Shown: positions 42,528-52,126, counted from the first letter of the stretch. The stretch is DNA of 64,000 nucleotides from Agrobacterium rosae (GCF_002915175.1 NZ_NXEJ01000012.1:129520-193519); one strand, 5' to 3'. Notes: a model not told the origin generated them from the letters alone. Numbers and translations are program-made.

Positions 42528-43709
42528 ATGCACCTTATGACGAACTCCATCCGCTTGGCCATTTTGGCCTGTGCTGCCGTTTCGCTCGCGGCTTGTGGAA
42601 AAGGGGAGGGGGAACAGAAACAAGGGGCTGAACGACCGCCAACACAAGTTTCTATCGTTGAAGTCAAACCCGAGACCATCCCGGTTGTCAGCGAATTACC
42701 GGGCCGCGTTTCGCCGATGATTACCGCGGATATCCGTCCCCGGATAACCGGTCTCGTGCAAAAGCGGGTATTCCAGCAAGGAGCAGCCGTCAGAGAGGGT
42801 GATCTTCTCTACGTCATTGACGCGGCACCATTTCAGGCAAAGGTCGACTCCGCCCAGGCCACTCTCGACGCCGCGCTCGCAGCACAGAGGCTTGCAGGGC
42901 AGAAGGCAGACAGGCAGACCCAGCTACGTCAGAGCGGTGTCGCGAGTGCCGACGCCAGCGAGACAGCAATCGGCGAGCTTGCGCAGAGCAATGCAGATGT
43001 CGCACGCGCTCAGGCAGACCTCCGATCTGCCCAACTCGAGCTACAGTACACTCAAATCAAGGCGCCAATCAGCGGCAATATCGGCCGTGCACTGATCACA
43101 GAAGGCACGCTGGTTAGCCCGACATCCGACGTGATGGCAACTATCCAACAGATCGATCCGATTTACGCGGATTTCACCCAGCCGGCCGACACGTTGATCC
43201 TGTTGCGCAACGCCATCAAGAATGGCGATCTCAAGGAAGATGCTGCAGGTGGCGTCGGCATGAAGCTGGTGACGGAGCAGGGTCGTCCCTATCCTCATGA
43301 CGGCAAGCTTTTGTTTTCTGAGGCAAGCGTCAATGCCCAGACAGGCCAACTCATCTTACGTGGCGAATTCCCCAATCCGGAGCGCAATCTTTTACCGGGC
43401 ATGTATGTTCGCTCGAAGCTCCAGCAGGGAGCGCTCGAAGGAACCTTTGCTGTGCCCGAACAGTCGGTCCAGCGCGATACCGCTGGAAAGCCGCAGCTCT
43501 ATATCGTCAATGCCGAGGGCAAGGTCGAAGTCAGGGAGGTCACGCTCGGATGGATACTCGATGGCCGATGGGTGGTCATCAAAGGGCTTAATGCCAACGA
43601 CAAGGTAATCGTCGAAGGTTTTCAGAAGGTAGGGCCCGGGCAAGCCGTAAAGGCTGAGGCATGGATCAATCCAGTCGCCGCTGACGCCTCCCCGAAAAAG
43701 GAGGGTTGA
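42528..43709 (+). CDS. RND efflux periplasmic adaptor (AcrA/MexA-like)
   Basis: A 393-residue membrane fusion lipoprotein: signal peptide with lipobox SLAAC, then VSELPGRVSPMITADIRPRITGLVQKRVFQQGAAVREGDLLYVID (lipoyl half), a helical hairpin (about 95-165), and VVIKGLNANDKVIVEGFQKVGPGQAV near the end. AGGATA precedes ATG 42528. It links the inner-membrane pump encoded next to an outer-membrane channel, whose gene is not here. Confidence 0.93.
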   Translation: MHLMTNSIRLAILACAAVSLAACGKGEGEQKQGAERPPTQVSIVEVKPETIPVVSELPGRVSPMITADIRPRITGLVQKRVFQQGAAVREGDLLYVIDAAPFQAKVDSAQATLDAALAAQRLAGQKADRQTQLRQSGVASADASETAIGELAQSNADVARAQADLRSAQLELQYTQIKAPISGNIGRALITEGTLVSPTSDVMATIQQIDPIYADFTQPADTLILLRNAIKNGDLKEDAAGGVGMKLVTEQGRPYPHDGKLLFSEASVNAQTGQLILRGEFPNPERNLLPGMYVRSKLQQGALEGTFAVPEQSVQRDTAGKPQLYIVNAEGKVEVREVTLGWILDGRWVVIKGLNANDKVIVEGFQKVGPGQAVKAEAWINPVAADASPKKEG

Positions 43710-43712
43710 TCC

Positions 43713-46700
43713 TTGATCCCTGCATTCTTTATCGATCGTCCCGTCTTTGCCTGGGTGCTCTCCATTGCCATCATGCTGGCAGGCGCAATTTCGCTGACCG
43801 TGTTGCCCATCTCCCAATATCCGGATGTGGCACCTCCGCAGATCACCATCTCCGCTACCTACCCCGGTGCATCGCCTGAAGACACCTATGAGGGTGTGAC
43901 GCGTCTGATGGAGGAAGAGCTTAACGGAATTCCGGGGCTGCTCTACTACGAATCAACCTCGAATGCCCAAGGTGCTATCACCATTACCGTGACGTTCGAA
44001 CCAGGTACGGCTCCCGAAACGGCGGCTGTCGAAGTTCAGAACCGTGTTCGCCGCGTTGAGGCCAGACTGCCATCCTCCATCGTCCAGCAGGGTATCAGTG
44101 TCGATACTGCAGGCGGTGGCACGTTGCTGCTGGTGGCTCTGACATCAAAGAGCGGCTCGATGGACGGTATCGCGCTGGGCGACTACATGAGCCGTAATGT
44201 TGCCAACGAGTTGCGGCGCGTTCCGGGTGTCGGTAATGCCCAGCTGTTCGGCAGCGAGCGTGCCATGCGCGTCTGGATTGATCCCGATAAACTGCTTGGT
44301 CTCAATCTGACGCCAGCTGACGTTACAAGTGCTATCCAGGCACAGAATGCTCAGGTTGCTGCCGGCCGTCTCGGAACGGCACCATCGGTGCCAGACAGGC
44401 GCACCACGGGATCGCTGTTGATCAAGGGGCAGCTAACCTCGCCGGACGAATTCGGCCAGATCGTACTCCGTGCCGAAACAGACGGTTCGACAGTTAGACT
44501 GCGAGACGTAGCCCGGATCGAAGTCGGTGCCGACAGCTATGCCACCTCGGTCAGGATAAATGGCAAACCTGCTGCCGGTGCGTCGATCGAGCTTGCACCG
44601 GGCGGGAATGCGCTGATCACTGCTTCGGCAATTAAGGCGCGGCTGGCAGAGCTGGCACCGTCGTTTCCCGAAGACATCGAATATTCGGTCCCCTACGACA
44701 CCACGCCATTCGTCTATATCTCCATCGAACAGGTTTTGATGACGCTGGCCGAGGCGATGGTCCTCGTCTTTCTCGTCATGTTCCTCTTCCTGCAGAATAT
44801 CCGCTACACCATCATTCCGACAATCGTCGTGCCGATCGCGTTGCTAGGCGCTTGCGGTGTGATGTTCGTGCTCGGTTTCTCGATCAACGTGCTGACGATG
44901 TTCGGCATGGTTCTGGCCATCGGTATTCTGGTGGATGATGCGATCGTCGTGGTTGAGAATGTCGAGCGCATTATGACGGAGGAGGGGCTTTCGCCGAAAG
45001 AGGCGACCAAGAAGGCAATGACGCAGATAACCGGCGCGGTGGTCGGCATTACTTTGGTGCTGACTGCGGTTTTCGTTCCGATGGCATTCTTCCCGGGTGC
45101 AGTCGGCGTTATCTACAAGCAATTTTCACTGACAATGGTGGCGTCGATCCTGTTTTCTGCTTTCCTCGCCTTGACGCTAACCCCTGCTCTCTGTGCGACG
45201 TTTCTCAAACCTGTCGAAAAGGGGCACACTCACACTAAGAAGGGTTTCTTCGGTTGGTTCAACCGTGGCTTTGACCGTAGTTCCCATACATACAGTGGTT
45301 GGGTAGGGCGCCTGATCAAGCGTTCAGGACGCGTCATGCTGATCTACCTCGTCGTAGCAGCAGCGACGGCCTGGATGTTCCTGCAATTGCCATCTTCCTT
45401 CCTTCCTGATGAAGATCAGGGCACGTTGCTCGCCCAGGTCCAGGGTCCGGCCGATGCTACGGCGGAACGGACGCTCGATTCTATCAAGCTAATGGAGAAG
45501 GTCGTCACGTCCGAACCGTCGGTTGATCGCATTGTGGCGATCAGTGGCTTTAGCTTCTCCGGGTCAGGCGAGAACGCCGGACTTTCGTTCATCACCCTAA
45601 AGGATTGGAGCGAACGGACCGCTGAGCAGTCGGCACAGGCTTTGTCGAATAAGTTCAATGCCGGCTTCCAGGCCATCAAGGACTCGACGGCTTACGCCCT
45701 GTCGCCGCCCGCGATTTCTGGCCTCGGCACCTCCAATGGATTTGCGTTCCGGCTTCAGGATCGCGGCAACCAAGGTACAGACGCTTTAAATTCGGCGCGT
45801 GATCAGTTCATGGCAGAGGCCGGCAAGAGCCCAATTCTTGCGCGGGTCATGGTCGAGGGTCTTGCCGATGCACCGCAAACCGTGCTGACCATCGATCGCG
45901 AGAAGGCCAACACCTATGGCGTCACCTTCGCCGACATCAACCAGACCATCAGCACCAGCCTCGGCTCTGCATACGTCAATGACTTCCCCAATGCTGGGCG
46001 CATGCAGCGGGTCACCGTGCAGGCCGATGCGGACAAGCGCGGTACGATCTTCGACGTCATGAAACTGACGGTGAGAAATTCCGAAGGCGGCATGGTGCCG
46101 ATCTCGGCCTTCGCCAGATATGAGTTCACCAAGGGTTCGGCGCAGATCGTCGGTTACAATGGCTTCCCGGCTGTCCGTTTCAGCGGTCAGGCGGCCCCCG
46201 GTTACTCCTCTGGCGATGCCATCACCGAGGTCGAACGGATTGCTGGCGCGCTGCCATCCGGTTTTGGATACGAATGGAGCGGGCAGTCGCTACAGGAAAT
46301 CCAGTCCGGCTCGCAGGTGCCGATGCTTTTGGGCCTGTCCGTCATACTGGTGTTTCTCTGCCTTGCAGCTCTCTATGAAAGCTGGGCGATACCGCTTTCG
46401 GTGTTGTTGGTCATTCCACTTGGCGTGATTGGTGCGGTCGGTGCAGTAATGCTGCGTGACATGCCGAACGATGTGTATTTCAAGGTTGGCTTGATCACCA
46501 TCATGGGACTCTCAGCGAAGAATGCCATTCTGATCATTGAATTTGCCAAGGACCTCAGGGCTGAGGGTAAGTCTACGTTCGACGCAGCTGTGGAGGCTGC
46601 GCACCTTCGTTTCCGACCAATCCTGATGACGTCACTCGCCTTCGCTCTGGGTGTGGTTCCTCTGGCGATCGCTACGGGCGCAGGATCCGGCAGCCAGACG

Positions 46701-46853
46701 GCGATCGGGACAGGTGTCCTCGGAGGTATGATTTCTGCAACGATCCTGGCGATCTTCTTCGTGCCCGTGTTCTTTGCCTTCGTGATGAAGTTCAGTAAGA
46801 ATCCGGCCGAGCAAAGACCGGATCCTGAAAAGCGAACCGCGCCGGCCAAGTGA
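43713..46853 (+). CDS. RND multidrug efflux pump, inner-membrane subunit (AcrB-like)
   Basis: A 1046-residue HAE1-family transporter with all landmarks: N terminus FFIDRPVFAWVLSIAIMLAG, proton-relay Asp-Asp in GILVDDAIVVVENVERIM, the ITGAVVGITLVLTAVFVPMAF segment, and the C-terminal RFRPILMTSLAFALGVVPLAIATGAGSGSQ. The start is TTG 43713 with AAGGAGG eight bases upstream. It exports lipophilic drugs or plant compounds; exact substrates are not predictable. It is preceded by the adaptor gene with only 3 bp between them. Confidence 0.95.
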   Translation: MIPAFFIDRPVFAWVLSIAIMLAGAISLTVLPISQYPDVAPPQITISATYPGASPEDTYEGVTRLMEEELNGIPGLLYYESTSNAQGAITITVTFEPGTAPETAAVEVQNRVRRVEARLPSSIVQQGISVDTAGGGTLLLVALTSKSGSMDGIALGDYMSRNVANELRRVPGVGNAQLFGSERAMRVWIDPDKLLGLNLTPADVTSAIQAQNAQVAAGRLGTAPSVPDRRTTGSLLIKGQLTSPDEFGQIVLRAETDGSTVRLRDVARIEVGADSYATSVRINGKPAAGASIELAPGGNALITASAIKARLAELAPSFPEDIEYSVPYDTTPFVYISIEQVLMTLAEAMVLVFLVMFLFLQNIRYTIIPTIVVPIALLGACGVMFVLGFSINVLTMFGMVLAIGILVDDAIVVVENVERIMTEEGLSPKEATKKAMTQITGAVVGITLVLTAVFVPMAFFPGAVGVIYKQFSLTMVASILFSAFLALTLTPALCATFLKPVEKGHTHTKKGFFGWFNRGFDRSSHTYSGWVGRLIKRSGRVMLIYLVVAAATAWMFLQLPSSFLPDEDQGTLLAQVQGPADATAERTLDSIKLMEKVVTSEPSVDRIVAISGFSFSGSGENAGLSFITLKDWSERTAEQSAQALSNKFNAGFQAIKDSTAYALSPPAISGLGTSNGFAFRLQDRGNQGTDALNSARDQFMAEAGKSPILARVMVEGLADAPQTVLTIDREKANTYGVTFADINQTISTSLGSAYVNDFPNAGRMQRVTVQADADKRGTIFDVMKLTVRNSEGGMVPISAFARYEFTKGSAQIVGYNGFPAVRFSGQAAPGYSSGDAITEVERIAGALPSGFGYEWSGQSLQEIQSGSQVPMLLGLSVILVFLCLAALYESWAIPLSVLLVIPLGVIGAVGAVMLRDMPNDVYFKVGLITIMGLSAKNAILIIEFAKDLRAEGKSTFDAAVEAAHLRFRPILMTSLAFALGVVPLAIATGAGSGSQTAIGTGVLGGMISATILAIFFVPVFFAFVMKFSKNPAEQRPDPEKRTAPAK

Positions 46854-46883
46854 TCAAAGGACACGATGAAGGGCATTGCCGGC

Positions 46884-47519
46884 TTATGGCCGGATGCCGT
46901 TCATGAAAAAGCGGATTCGGTCTTCGATGATACCACCCTCTAACTCTCGCCTGACTTGGTCGGGCGTCGAAAACAGCGCCGTTCGTAGAAGTGGCAGGAC
47001 CATTAGAACGAGGAAGTTGTTCGCATCTCGATCAGCTTGCTGGCGTTCGCCCGAATAATAGCCCGGCGAAGAGATCAGCATTCGCGCGACATATTCCATA
47101 TAGCGAGGTGCGGCATGCTCTCTATAGAGGCGTGCTAGATTGGGGAACCGAACGGCCTCCGCCGTGATCGCCCGGTCCAGCTCGAGCGCCTCTGGCTGGA
47201 GGACGTGCTCGAGCAAAAGATGGGCAAGCTTCATCAGCTTATCCTCAAGCGTAAACCCCTGCAGCTCAAGGCTATCTATCTCCAAGAGATTCTGGTCGAT
47301 CCGCCGTTTGATGACCGCGTCGAAGATCGCCTCCTTATCCGCGAAACGAGCATATAGTGTGCGCTTCGCCACGTGGGCAGTGTTTGCTATCCGATCAATC
47401 GAGGTACGCTCGAACCCTTGCGCGAGAAACAGGGATTGGGCAACGTCGAGAATCTTGCCGGAGAGTTGTGCCGCTTCCTCTTGCCTGGGTCGTCCGCCTG
47501 ATTTGGTAGATATTTTCAT
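46884..47519 (-). CDS. TetR-family regulator (AcrR-like)
   Basis: A 211-residue regulator from ATG 47519 (MKISTKSGGRPRQEEA). The HTH is in ILDVAQSLFLAQGFERTSIDRIANTAHVAKRTLYARFADKEAIFDAVI; the C-terminal ligand domain is of the TetR_C AcrR-like type. The open frame extends 52 codons upstream but has no regulator features there. It converges on the pump gene with 30 bp between, so if it represses the pump it acts on the distant promoter near 42430. A perfect palindrome lies just upstream of its own start. Confidence 0.88.
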   Translation of the reverse strand: MKISTKSGGRPRQEEAAQLSGKILDVAQSLFLAQGFERTSIDRIANTAHVAKRTLYARFADKEAIFDAVIKRRIDQNLLEIDSLELQGFTLEDKLMKLAHLLLEHVLQPEALELDRAITAEAVRFPNLARLYREHAAPRYMEYVARMLISSPGYYSGERQQADRDANNFLVLMVLPLLRTALFSTPDQVRRELEGGIIEDRIRFFMNGIRP

Positions 47520-47543
47520 GATCACTTGATAAGTTATCGGCCT

Positions 47544-47555
47544 GTTCGTACGAAC
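47544..47555. promoter_or_regulatory. Perfect palindrome upstream of the tetR gene
   Basis: GTTCGTACGAAC is a perfect 12-bp palindrome 24 bp before the TetR start codon, well placed for autorepression. It does not match the nested palindrome before the pump genes, so the two sites are unlikely to be bound by the same protein with equal strength. Confidence 0.45.
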
Positions 47556-47903
47556 CTGCTTGTTTGGGATGTATATGCCGCGCCGTTGCCATGTTAATCC
47601 GGTTCCCCTCAGAAGGCGAGTCGCGCAGCATCCTTCACCAGTGTGGCCAATGTCGTCCCCCAATAATCGATGCAAGCCAGGCTGTGAAAAAGAGATCCGC
47701 TGCCCTTAAATAATAACGGACTCTGCGGTTCGTGTTTTTCCCTTATTTTATGGTGCTCGGCAATGAGCCCGAACTTTTTAATCAGTTAAATCAAAAATTA
47801 GTGTTCACTATCGATGTGTCGACGGTTCGTGGCGGCTCAAGGCGAATAAGATGGCCGTCCTCAAGGGCAATAAATTTCTGAAGAAATACACCTTTTCGAA
47901 ACT
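47556..47903. other. Intergenic stretch with no supported gene
   Basis: About 350 bp between the TetR promoter region and the end of the dehydrogenase gene. It becomes AT-rich after 47700. No coding frame with support, no RNA gene and no convincing terminator for the minus-strand catabolic operon were recognised. Confidence 0.4.
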
Positions 47904-48785
47904 TCATCTGTACAGATTTCGCAATAAAATATCAGCGCGTTGGCCTAGATCATCTGGACCGGGCTTCTCCAGTAAAGCGCCAATCTCATCGTGCCATTCC
48001 ATGGCAGACAAAGCCATTCTATTCGGTAACCCAAGCTCACTCAGAGTGGCGGCAACCTCACGCATTTCTGCTGCTCTACGCTTACCGTGAACCATCATCC
48101 GTTCTAGATTGTAGGATGAGCGGGTTTGCCACTCGATCCCTGGCTGAGATTGTTGCAACGAGGCGAGAACCCGTTCTTCAACACCAGCTTTTCTTGCCGC
48201 AAGTAGGCATTCGGCGGTTAGCGCCTCCAGACCTTTCACCATGACCGAGCGCAGCATCTTGATGGTCGACGCTTGCCCAACCTCCTCACCGGCAATATTT
48301 GCTTGCATGCCTAAGTGTTCTAGAATCGGGATCGCCGCTTGGGCGTGGCACCCGGAAATGAGCAACGGTGTCATATGCTTTGCAGGATAGACGGGAGCCA
48401 TAACGGCCACGTCAACGTAGCGAACTCCGCGTTTTCCCAAAACTTTAGAGACGGCGACCTTGGTCGCGGGCGAACATGAATTACAATCAAAAAATAGTGC
48501 ATTCTCCTCCAGATCGTCAGCGACTGAGATCGCAGCTTCCTGCGCCTGATCCGCCGTCACGACACTGAAGATCACGTCGCTATTGGCGAAGGCATGGTTT
48601 CGGTCAGTTGCACATTCAACACGAAGCTTATCACACGCCTCCATCAGGACTGTTTTTGAAGCGGGGTCTTCGATTTTGATGTCGAATGTCGAGATCCTTT
48701 CAACGTCCTCGAACGGAGGCGTCTCCCGCCATCCTGACACGAAAGCATACGCCGCTTCACCAAAGCCAAGAGTAGAGATTTTCAT
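47904..48785 (-). CDS. NAD(P)-binding dehydrogenase with DUF1932 domain
   Basis: A 293-residue protein of the 6-phosphogluconate/beta-hydroxyacid dehydrogenase superfamily. The N-terminal Rossmann start is TLGFGEAAYAFVSGW, with SDVIFSVVTADQAQEAA and FFDCNSCSP in the coenzyme domain; the C-terminal DUF1932 helical domain includes STIKMLRSVMVKGLEALTAECLLAA. The first glycine motif is GFGEAA rather than GxGxxG. It is last in the ligJ-ligI operon (31 bp gap). Its substrate is unknown; by context it may oxidise or reduce a pathway intermediate. It is not homologous to the CHMS dehydrogenase LigC. Confidence 0.8.
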   Translation of the reverse strand: MKISTLGFGEAAYAFVSGWRETPPFEDVERISTFDIKIEDPASKTVLMEACDKLRVECATDRNHAFANSDVIFSVVTADQAQEAAISVADDLEENALFFDCNSCSPATKVAVSKVLGKRGVRYVDVAVMAPVYPAKHMTPLLISGCHAQAAIPILEHLGMQANIAGEEVGQASTIKMLRSVMVKGLEALTAECLLAARKAGVEERVLASLQQSQPGIEWQTRSSYNLERMMVHGKRRAAEMREVAATLSELGLPNRMALSAMEWHDEIGALLEKPGPDDLGQRADILLRNLYR

Positions 48786-48816
48786 CGTCAGCTTCCTTTC
48801 GATAGGCCCAGAGCAT

Positions 48817-49704
48817 TCAGCTCCAGTAGATCCGCATCGGATTTTCGACGAGGAGTTTCTGCTGCAGCAAGTCCGTCGGCGCGATACGCGGGATGATGTC
48901 GACCAGATGGCCGTCGTCGGGCATATGGTTCGTCATGTTGGGGTGCGGCCAGTCCGTGCCCCAGAGAACGCGATCTGGAAAGCGTTCCACCAAACTGCGA
49001 GCAAACGGTACGACATCGTCGTAATGCGGCGCTCCGACTTTTGACAGACGCTCCGGGCAACTGACTTTGCTTACAACATTATCATGTTCGGCCATCAACT
49101 TGATGAAACGTCCGAATTCCGGGCCGTCAACAGCCTTGGAAACGTCCGGTCGGCCCATGTGATCCACCACAACAGTCGTTGGCAGCGATGTGAAAAAGTT
49201 CCACCGCTCCTCCAGATCCGCTGCTTCGAAATAGATGACAATGTGCCATCCAAGCGGCGCGATCTTGTCAATGATCGCGTGGTAGTAGGTGTCAGGTTTC
49301 GGATCAACGAGACGACGGACGAAATTGAAGCGGACACCGCGCACGCCAGCCTCGTCCAACTCGTTTAGCTCGTCGTTGGACACCGTGTCGCGAACGGTCG
49401 CCACACCGCGCGCTTTGCCGTTGGAAGACCGCAGTGCATCGACCAAAGCACGGTTATCGGCACCGTGACACGTTGCCTGAACGATAACGTTGCGTTCGAA
49501 ACCAAGATAATCCCGCAGGGCGAACAACTTGTCCTTACCAGCATCGCAAGGGGTGTATTTCCGCTCGGGCGCGTAAGGAAATTCGTCGCCGGGTCCGAAC
49601 ACATGGCAATGTGCATCGACTGCACCGGCTGGTGGGCGATAGGCCGGCTTGCTGGGGCTGGGGTCGAAGCTCAACCAGTTTGGATCCATTGTAAACGCGG
49701 CCAT
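48817..49704 (-). CDS. ligI: 2-Pyrone-4,6-dicarboxylate hydrolase (LigI-like)
   Basis: LigI, a metal-independent member of the amidohydrolase superfamily, opens 2-pyrone-4,6-dicarboxylate (PDC) to 4-oxalomesaconate. The 295-residue product has the family landmarks VDAHCHVFGPGDEFPYAPERKYTP (about 29-52), VQATCHGADNRALVDAL, RGVRFNFVRRLVD, VVDHMGRPDV and the catalytic Asp in LWGTDWPHPN. The length matches LigI. The ATG overlaps the ligJ stop (TAATG). It indicates that PDC is a real intermediate or a growth substrate here. Confidence 0.9.
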   Translation of the reverse strand: MAAFTMDPNWLSFDPSPSKPAYRPPAGAVDAHCHVFGPGDEFPYAPERKYTPCDAGKDKLFALRDYLGFERNVIVQATCHGADNRALVDALRSSNGKARGVATVRDTVSNDELNELDEAGVRGVRFNFVRRLVDPKPDTYYHAIIDKIAPLGWHIVIYFEAADLEERWNFFTSLPTTVVVDHMGRPDVSKAVDGPEFGRFIKLMAEHDNVVSKVSCPERLSKVGAPHYDDVVPFARSLVERFPDRVLWGTDWPHPNMTNHMPDDGHLVDIIPRIAPTDLLQQKLLVENPMRIYWS

Positions 49705-50729
49705 TACAACCCCCTTGCCTTGAGTTGGGCGTCGAGGCGCGGATAGACGCGGCGGGCGTTCAGTTCGAATACTTTTCGCTTGTCCACGTCCGGAATATCG
49801 AGAGCATCGACATAACGCTTGGTATCATCGAAATAATGCCCGGTCTGCGGATCGATACCACGCACAGCTCCGACCATCTCGGAGCCGAACAGGATATTGT
49901 CGATGTCGATGACCTCGAACAGCAGATCAATTCCGGGCTGGTGATAAACGCAGGTGTCAAAGAACACGTTCTTCATGACATGTTGATCCAGCGGCGGTCG
50001 CTTCAGCATATCTGCAAGTCCGCGAAACCGGCCCCAGTGATAGGGAACCGCGCCGCCTCCATGCGGGATGATGAAACGCAGGTCGGGAAAATCCTTGAAA
50101 AGATCGCCTTCGAGGAACTGCATGAAAGCGATCGTGTCGGCGGCGAGATAATAGGCCCCCGTGGCATGCATGGCGCAGTTGCAGCTTCCCGACACATGGA
50201 TCATGGCTGGCACGTCGAGTTCGACCATCTTCTCGAAGAAGGGATACCAGGCTTTATCCGTCAAAGGCGGCGAGTCGAAACGACCGCCGGACGGGTCAGG
50301 GTTCAGGTTGCAGCCAATAAAGCCGAGTTCGGAAACGCACCGCTCAAGCTCGTCGATTGACGTGGATATCGAAATCCCCGGTGTTTGAGGTAACTGGCAA
50401 ACGCCCACGAATGTCTCAGGATAGAGATCTACCACCCGTTTGATGAGGTCGTTGGAGCGTCGCGCCCAAACCTTGGCCGCCGATTGATCTCCGACATGCG
50501 GTGCCATGGCTGAAGCCCGGGGTGAAAAGATTGTCATGTCCGCACCGCGTTCGCGCAACAGCCGCAACTGGTTGGCTTCGATCGTTTCGCGGATCTCGTC
50601 ATCCGAGATCTCGGGATAAGCGGGATCGATATCGCCGCCATTCGCGATGGCGTCTTCCTGCTGGCCTCGCCACGTGGTGTGGGGGGCAGGCGCGGTGGTG
50701 TAATGGCCGTGGCAATCAATAATCATGGC
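49704..50729 (-). CDS. ligJ: 4-Oxalomesaconate hydratase (LigJ-like)
   Basis: LigJ, a Zn-dependent amidohydrolase-fold hydratase, adds water to 4-oxalomesaconate to give 4-carboxy-4-hydroxy-2-oxoadipate (CHA). The 341-residue product shows IDCHGHYTTAP at the N terminus, NLNPDPSGGRFDSPPLTD, MIHVSGSCNCAMHATGAYY, IPHGGGAVPYHWGRFRGL and NARRVYPRLD at the C terminus, all characteristic. ATG 50729 is chosen (GGAGG upstream, and MIIDCHG is the family's usual start). It is the first gene of the three-gene minus-strand operon and is not related to the alternative GalB hydratase. Confidence 0.9.
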   Translation of the reverse strand, partial: AMIIDCHGHYTTAPAPHTTWRGQQEDAIANGGDIDPAYPEISDDEIRETIEANQLRLLRERGADMTIFSPRASAMAPHVGDQSAAKVWARRSNDLIKRVVDLYPETFVGVCQLPQTPGISISTSIDELERCVSELGFIGCNLNPDPSGGRFDSPPLTDKAWYPFFEKMVELDVPAMIHVSGSCNCAMHATGAYYLAADTIAFMQFLEGDLFKDFPDLRFIIPHGGGAVPYHWGRFRGLADMLKRPPLDQHVMKNVFFDTCVYHQPGIDLLFEVIDIDNILFGSEMVGAVRGIDPQTGHYFDDTKRYVDALDIPDVDKRKVFELNARRVYPRLDAQLKARGL

Positions 50730-50872
50730 GTTGTGGTCCTCCAACATTTCCAATCAGCCGCAAGCGTCGGCTTCGGCAGCGTCAATGATCAACGGAGGGC
50801 GCCAGGCGCGGTCAGGCTTGGCGAGCTGTTCTCCTCCCTCGTCGTAAAAGCTTTATACGCGTTCGGTCGTCG

Positions 50873-52126
50873 CTAAGCATATCGGAACGAGTTTCGCGCC
50901 ATTAGTTTTTCTGAAGTCCAGTCGCTGCATGCCCGTCGGAATTCTGCCACGAACGCGGCCTGGAGGCGTGTCGGCCGCCAATCGTCACGTACCGTCAGCC
51001 CGATTTTTCGCTGCGACGAAAAAGCACTCGGCACTTCGACCAACAGTCCGGCTCGACGCTCAAGGATGAACTGATCGCGCGACATCAGGGTCAGCCAGTC
51101 ATCGCTGAGCATTAAACCTCTGCTGATCGCGACCGAATTGCTCTCGATGCGCATCGCCGGTGGATCTATGTCGCGCTCGGAAAACATTTCATCCCAACGC
51201 ACCCGCATGGGGGCCCTGCTCGCCGCGATGATCCATGGGAAATCCCTCAAGCGGCCATAGTCGAAATCGTGCTCCATGGTCAGCGGGTGGTCAGCCCGTG
51301 CGACAATCACGAGATCATCATCAAACAATTCCTCCTGAACGACATCCTTGGAGGGCGCTGGCTCGCGGATCGCACCAATCAGGACATCCATCTGACCAGT
51401 GCGCAGATTTGTCAGCAGGTCAGGGTAGGGTCCCTCAAGCACGGTAATTTTCGCGGCCGGATAGGCGCTAGAGAACCTGGCAAGCGCCCGTGGCAGAAGG
51501 ATTGCCTGCGCCATGGGCAACGTTCCGATGGTGATACGCCCGGCACCCTCCAGCCGCAATGCCGCCAGTTCGTCGAAGCCAGCCTCGAATTCAGCAAAGG
51601 CCAATTGCGCGAAACGCAGAAGATGTGCCGCAGCAGGGGTCGGCTGAACCGTTCGTCCATGGCGTGTCAGAAGCAATATCCCCAAAAGTTGCTCAAGCTC
51701 TCGGGCCGAGCGATGGAGGGCTGGTTCTGATAAACCCGTTACCTTCGACGCCAGTGCGAAACTTCCGGCCTGATCGACGGCCGTCAGCGCTCTCAGTTGG
51801 CTGAGCGTGATGCGGCGCTCGATATTTGGTAGCGCCGGCAAACGGGCAGAACGCCGAACGCCCTGCCCACCTTTGACGATGTAGGCAAGCGCTCTTTCGA
51901 TCCGTTCCGTCATCAACGCGCCCGCCGGGGTCATGACCACTCCGCCGGGCTGACGCTCGAGAAGATTGCAACCAACCTGTGCTTCGACCTTTGCCACAGC
52001 CTGCGTGACGGCCGGCTGCGACAGGTTCATCGCAAGGGCAGCATTACTGATGCTTCCGGTCCGACCGGCAATGGCGACCGCCTCGAAGTGGCGGAGATTG
52101 ATTTCACGATGCGTGTACATTGCCAT
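50873..52126 (-). CDS. LysR-family regulator with two tandem HTH domains
   Basis: A protein of about 417 residues with two consecutive LysR-type helix-turn-helix units: LRHFEAVAIAGRTGSISNAALAMNLSQPAVTQAVAKVEAQVG and, about 110 residues on, ITLSQLRALTAVDQAGSFALASKVTGLSEPALHRSARELEQLLG. A normal substrate-binding domain follows (RITIGTLPMAQAILLPRAL onward). The standard LysR is about 300 residues, so this is an N-terminal duplication, seen in some alphaproteobacterial regulators. I place the start at 52126 (MAMYTHREINLRH); the frame is open to 52300, and 52162 is also possible. It sits between the ligJ operon and the divergent dctA-ligK operon and probably controls both. Confidence 0.88.
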   Translation of the reverse strand: MAMYTHREINLRHFEAVAIAGRTGSISNAALAMNLSQPAVTQAVAKVEAQVGCNLLERQPGGVVMTPAGALMTERIERALAYIVKGGQGVRRSARLPALPNIERRITLSQLRALTAVDQAGSFALASKVTGLSEPALHRSARELEQLLGILLLTRHGRTVQPTPAAAHLLRFAQLAFAEFEAGFDELAALRLEGAGRITIGTLPMAQAILLPRALARFSSAYPAAKITVLEGPYPDLLTNLRTGQMDVLIGAIREPAPSKDVVQEELFDDDLVIVARADHPLTMEHDFDYGRLRDFPWIIAASRAPMRVRWDEMFSERDIDPPAMRIESNSVAISRGLMLSDDWLTLMSRDQFILERRAGLLVEVPSAFSSQRKIGLTVRDDWRPTRLQAAFVAEFRRACSDWTSEKLMARNSFRYA

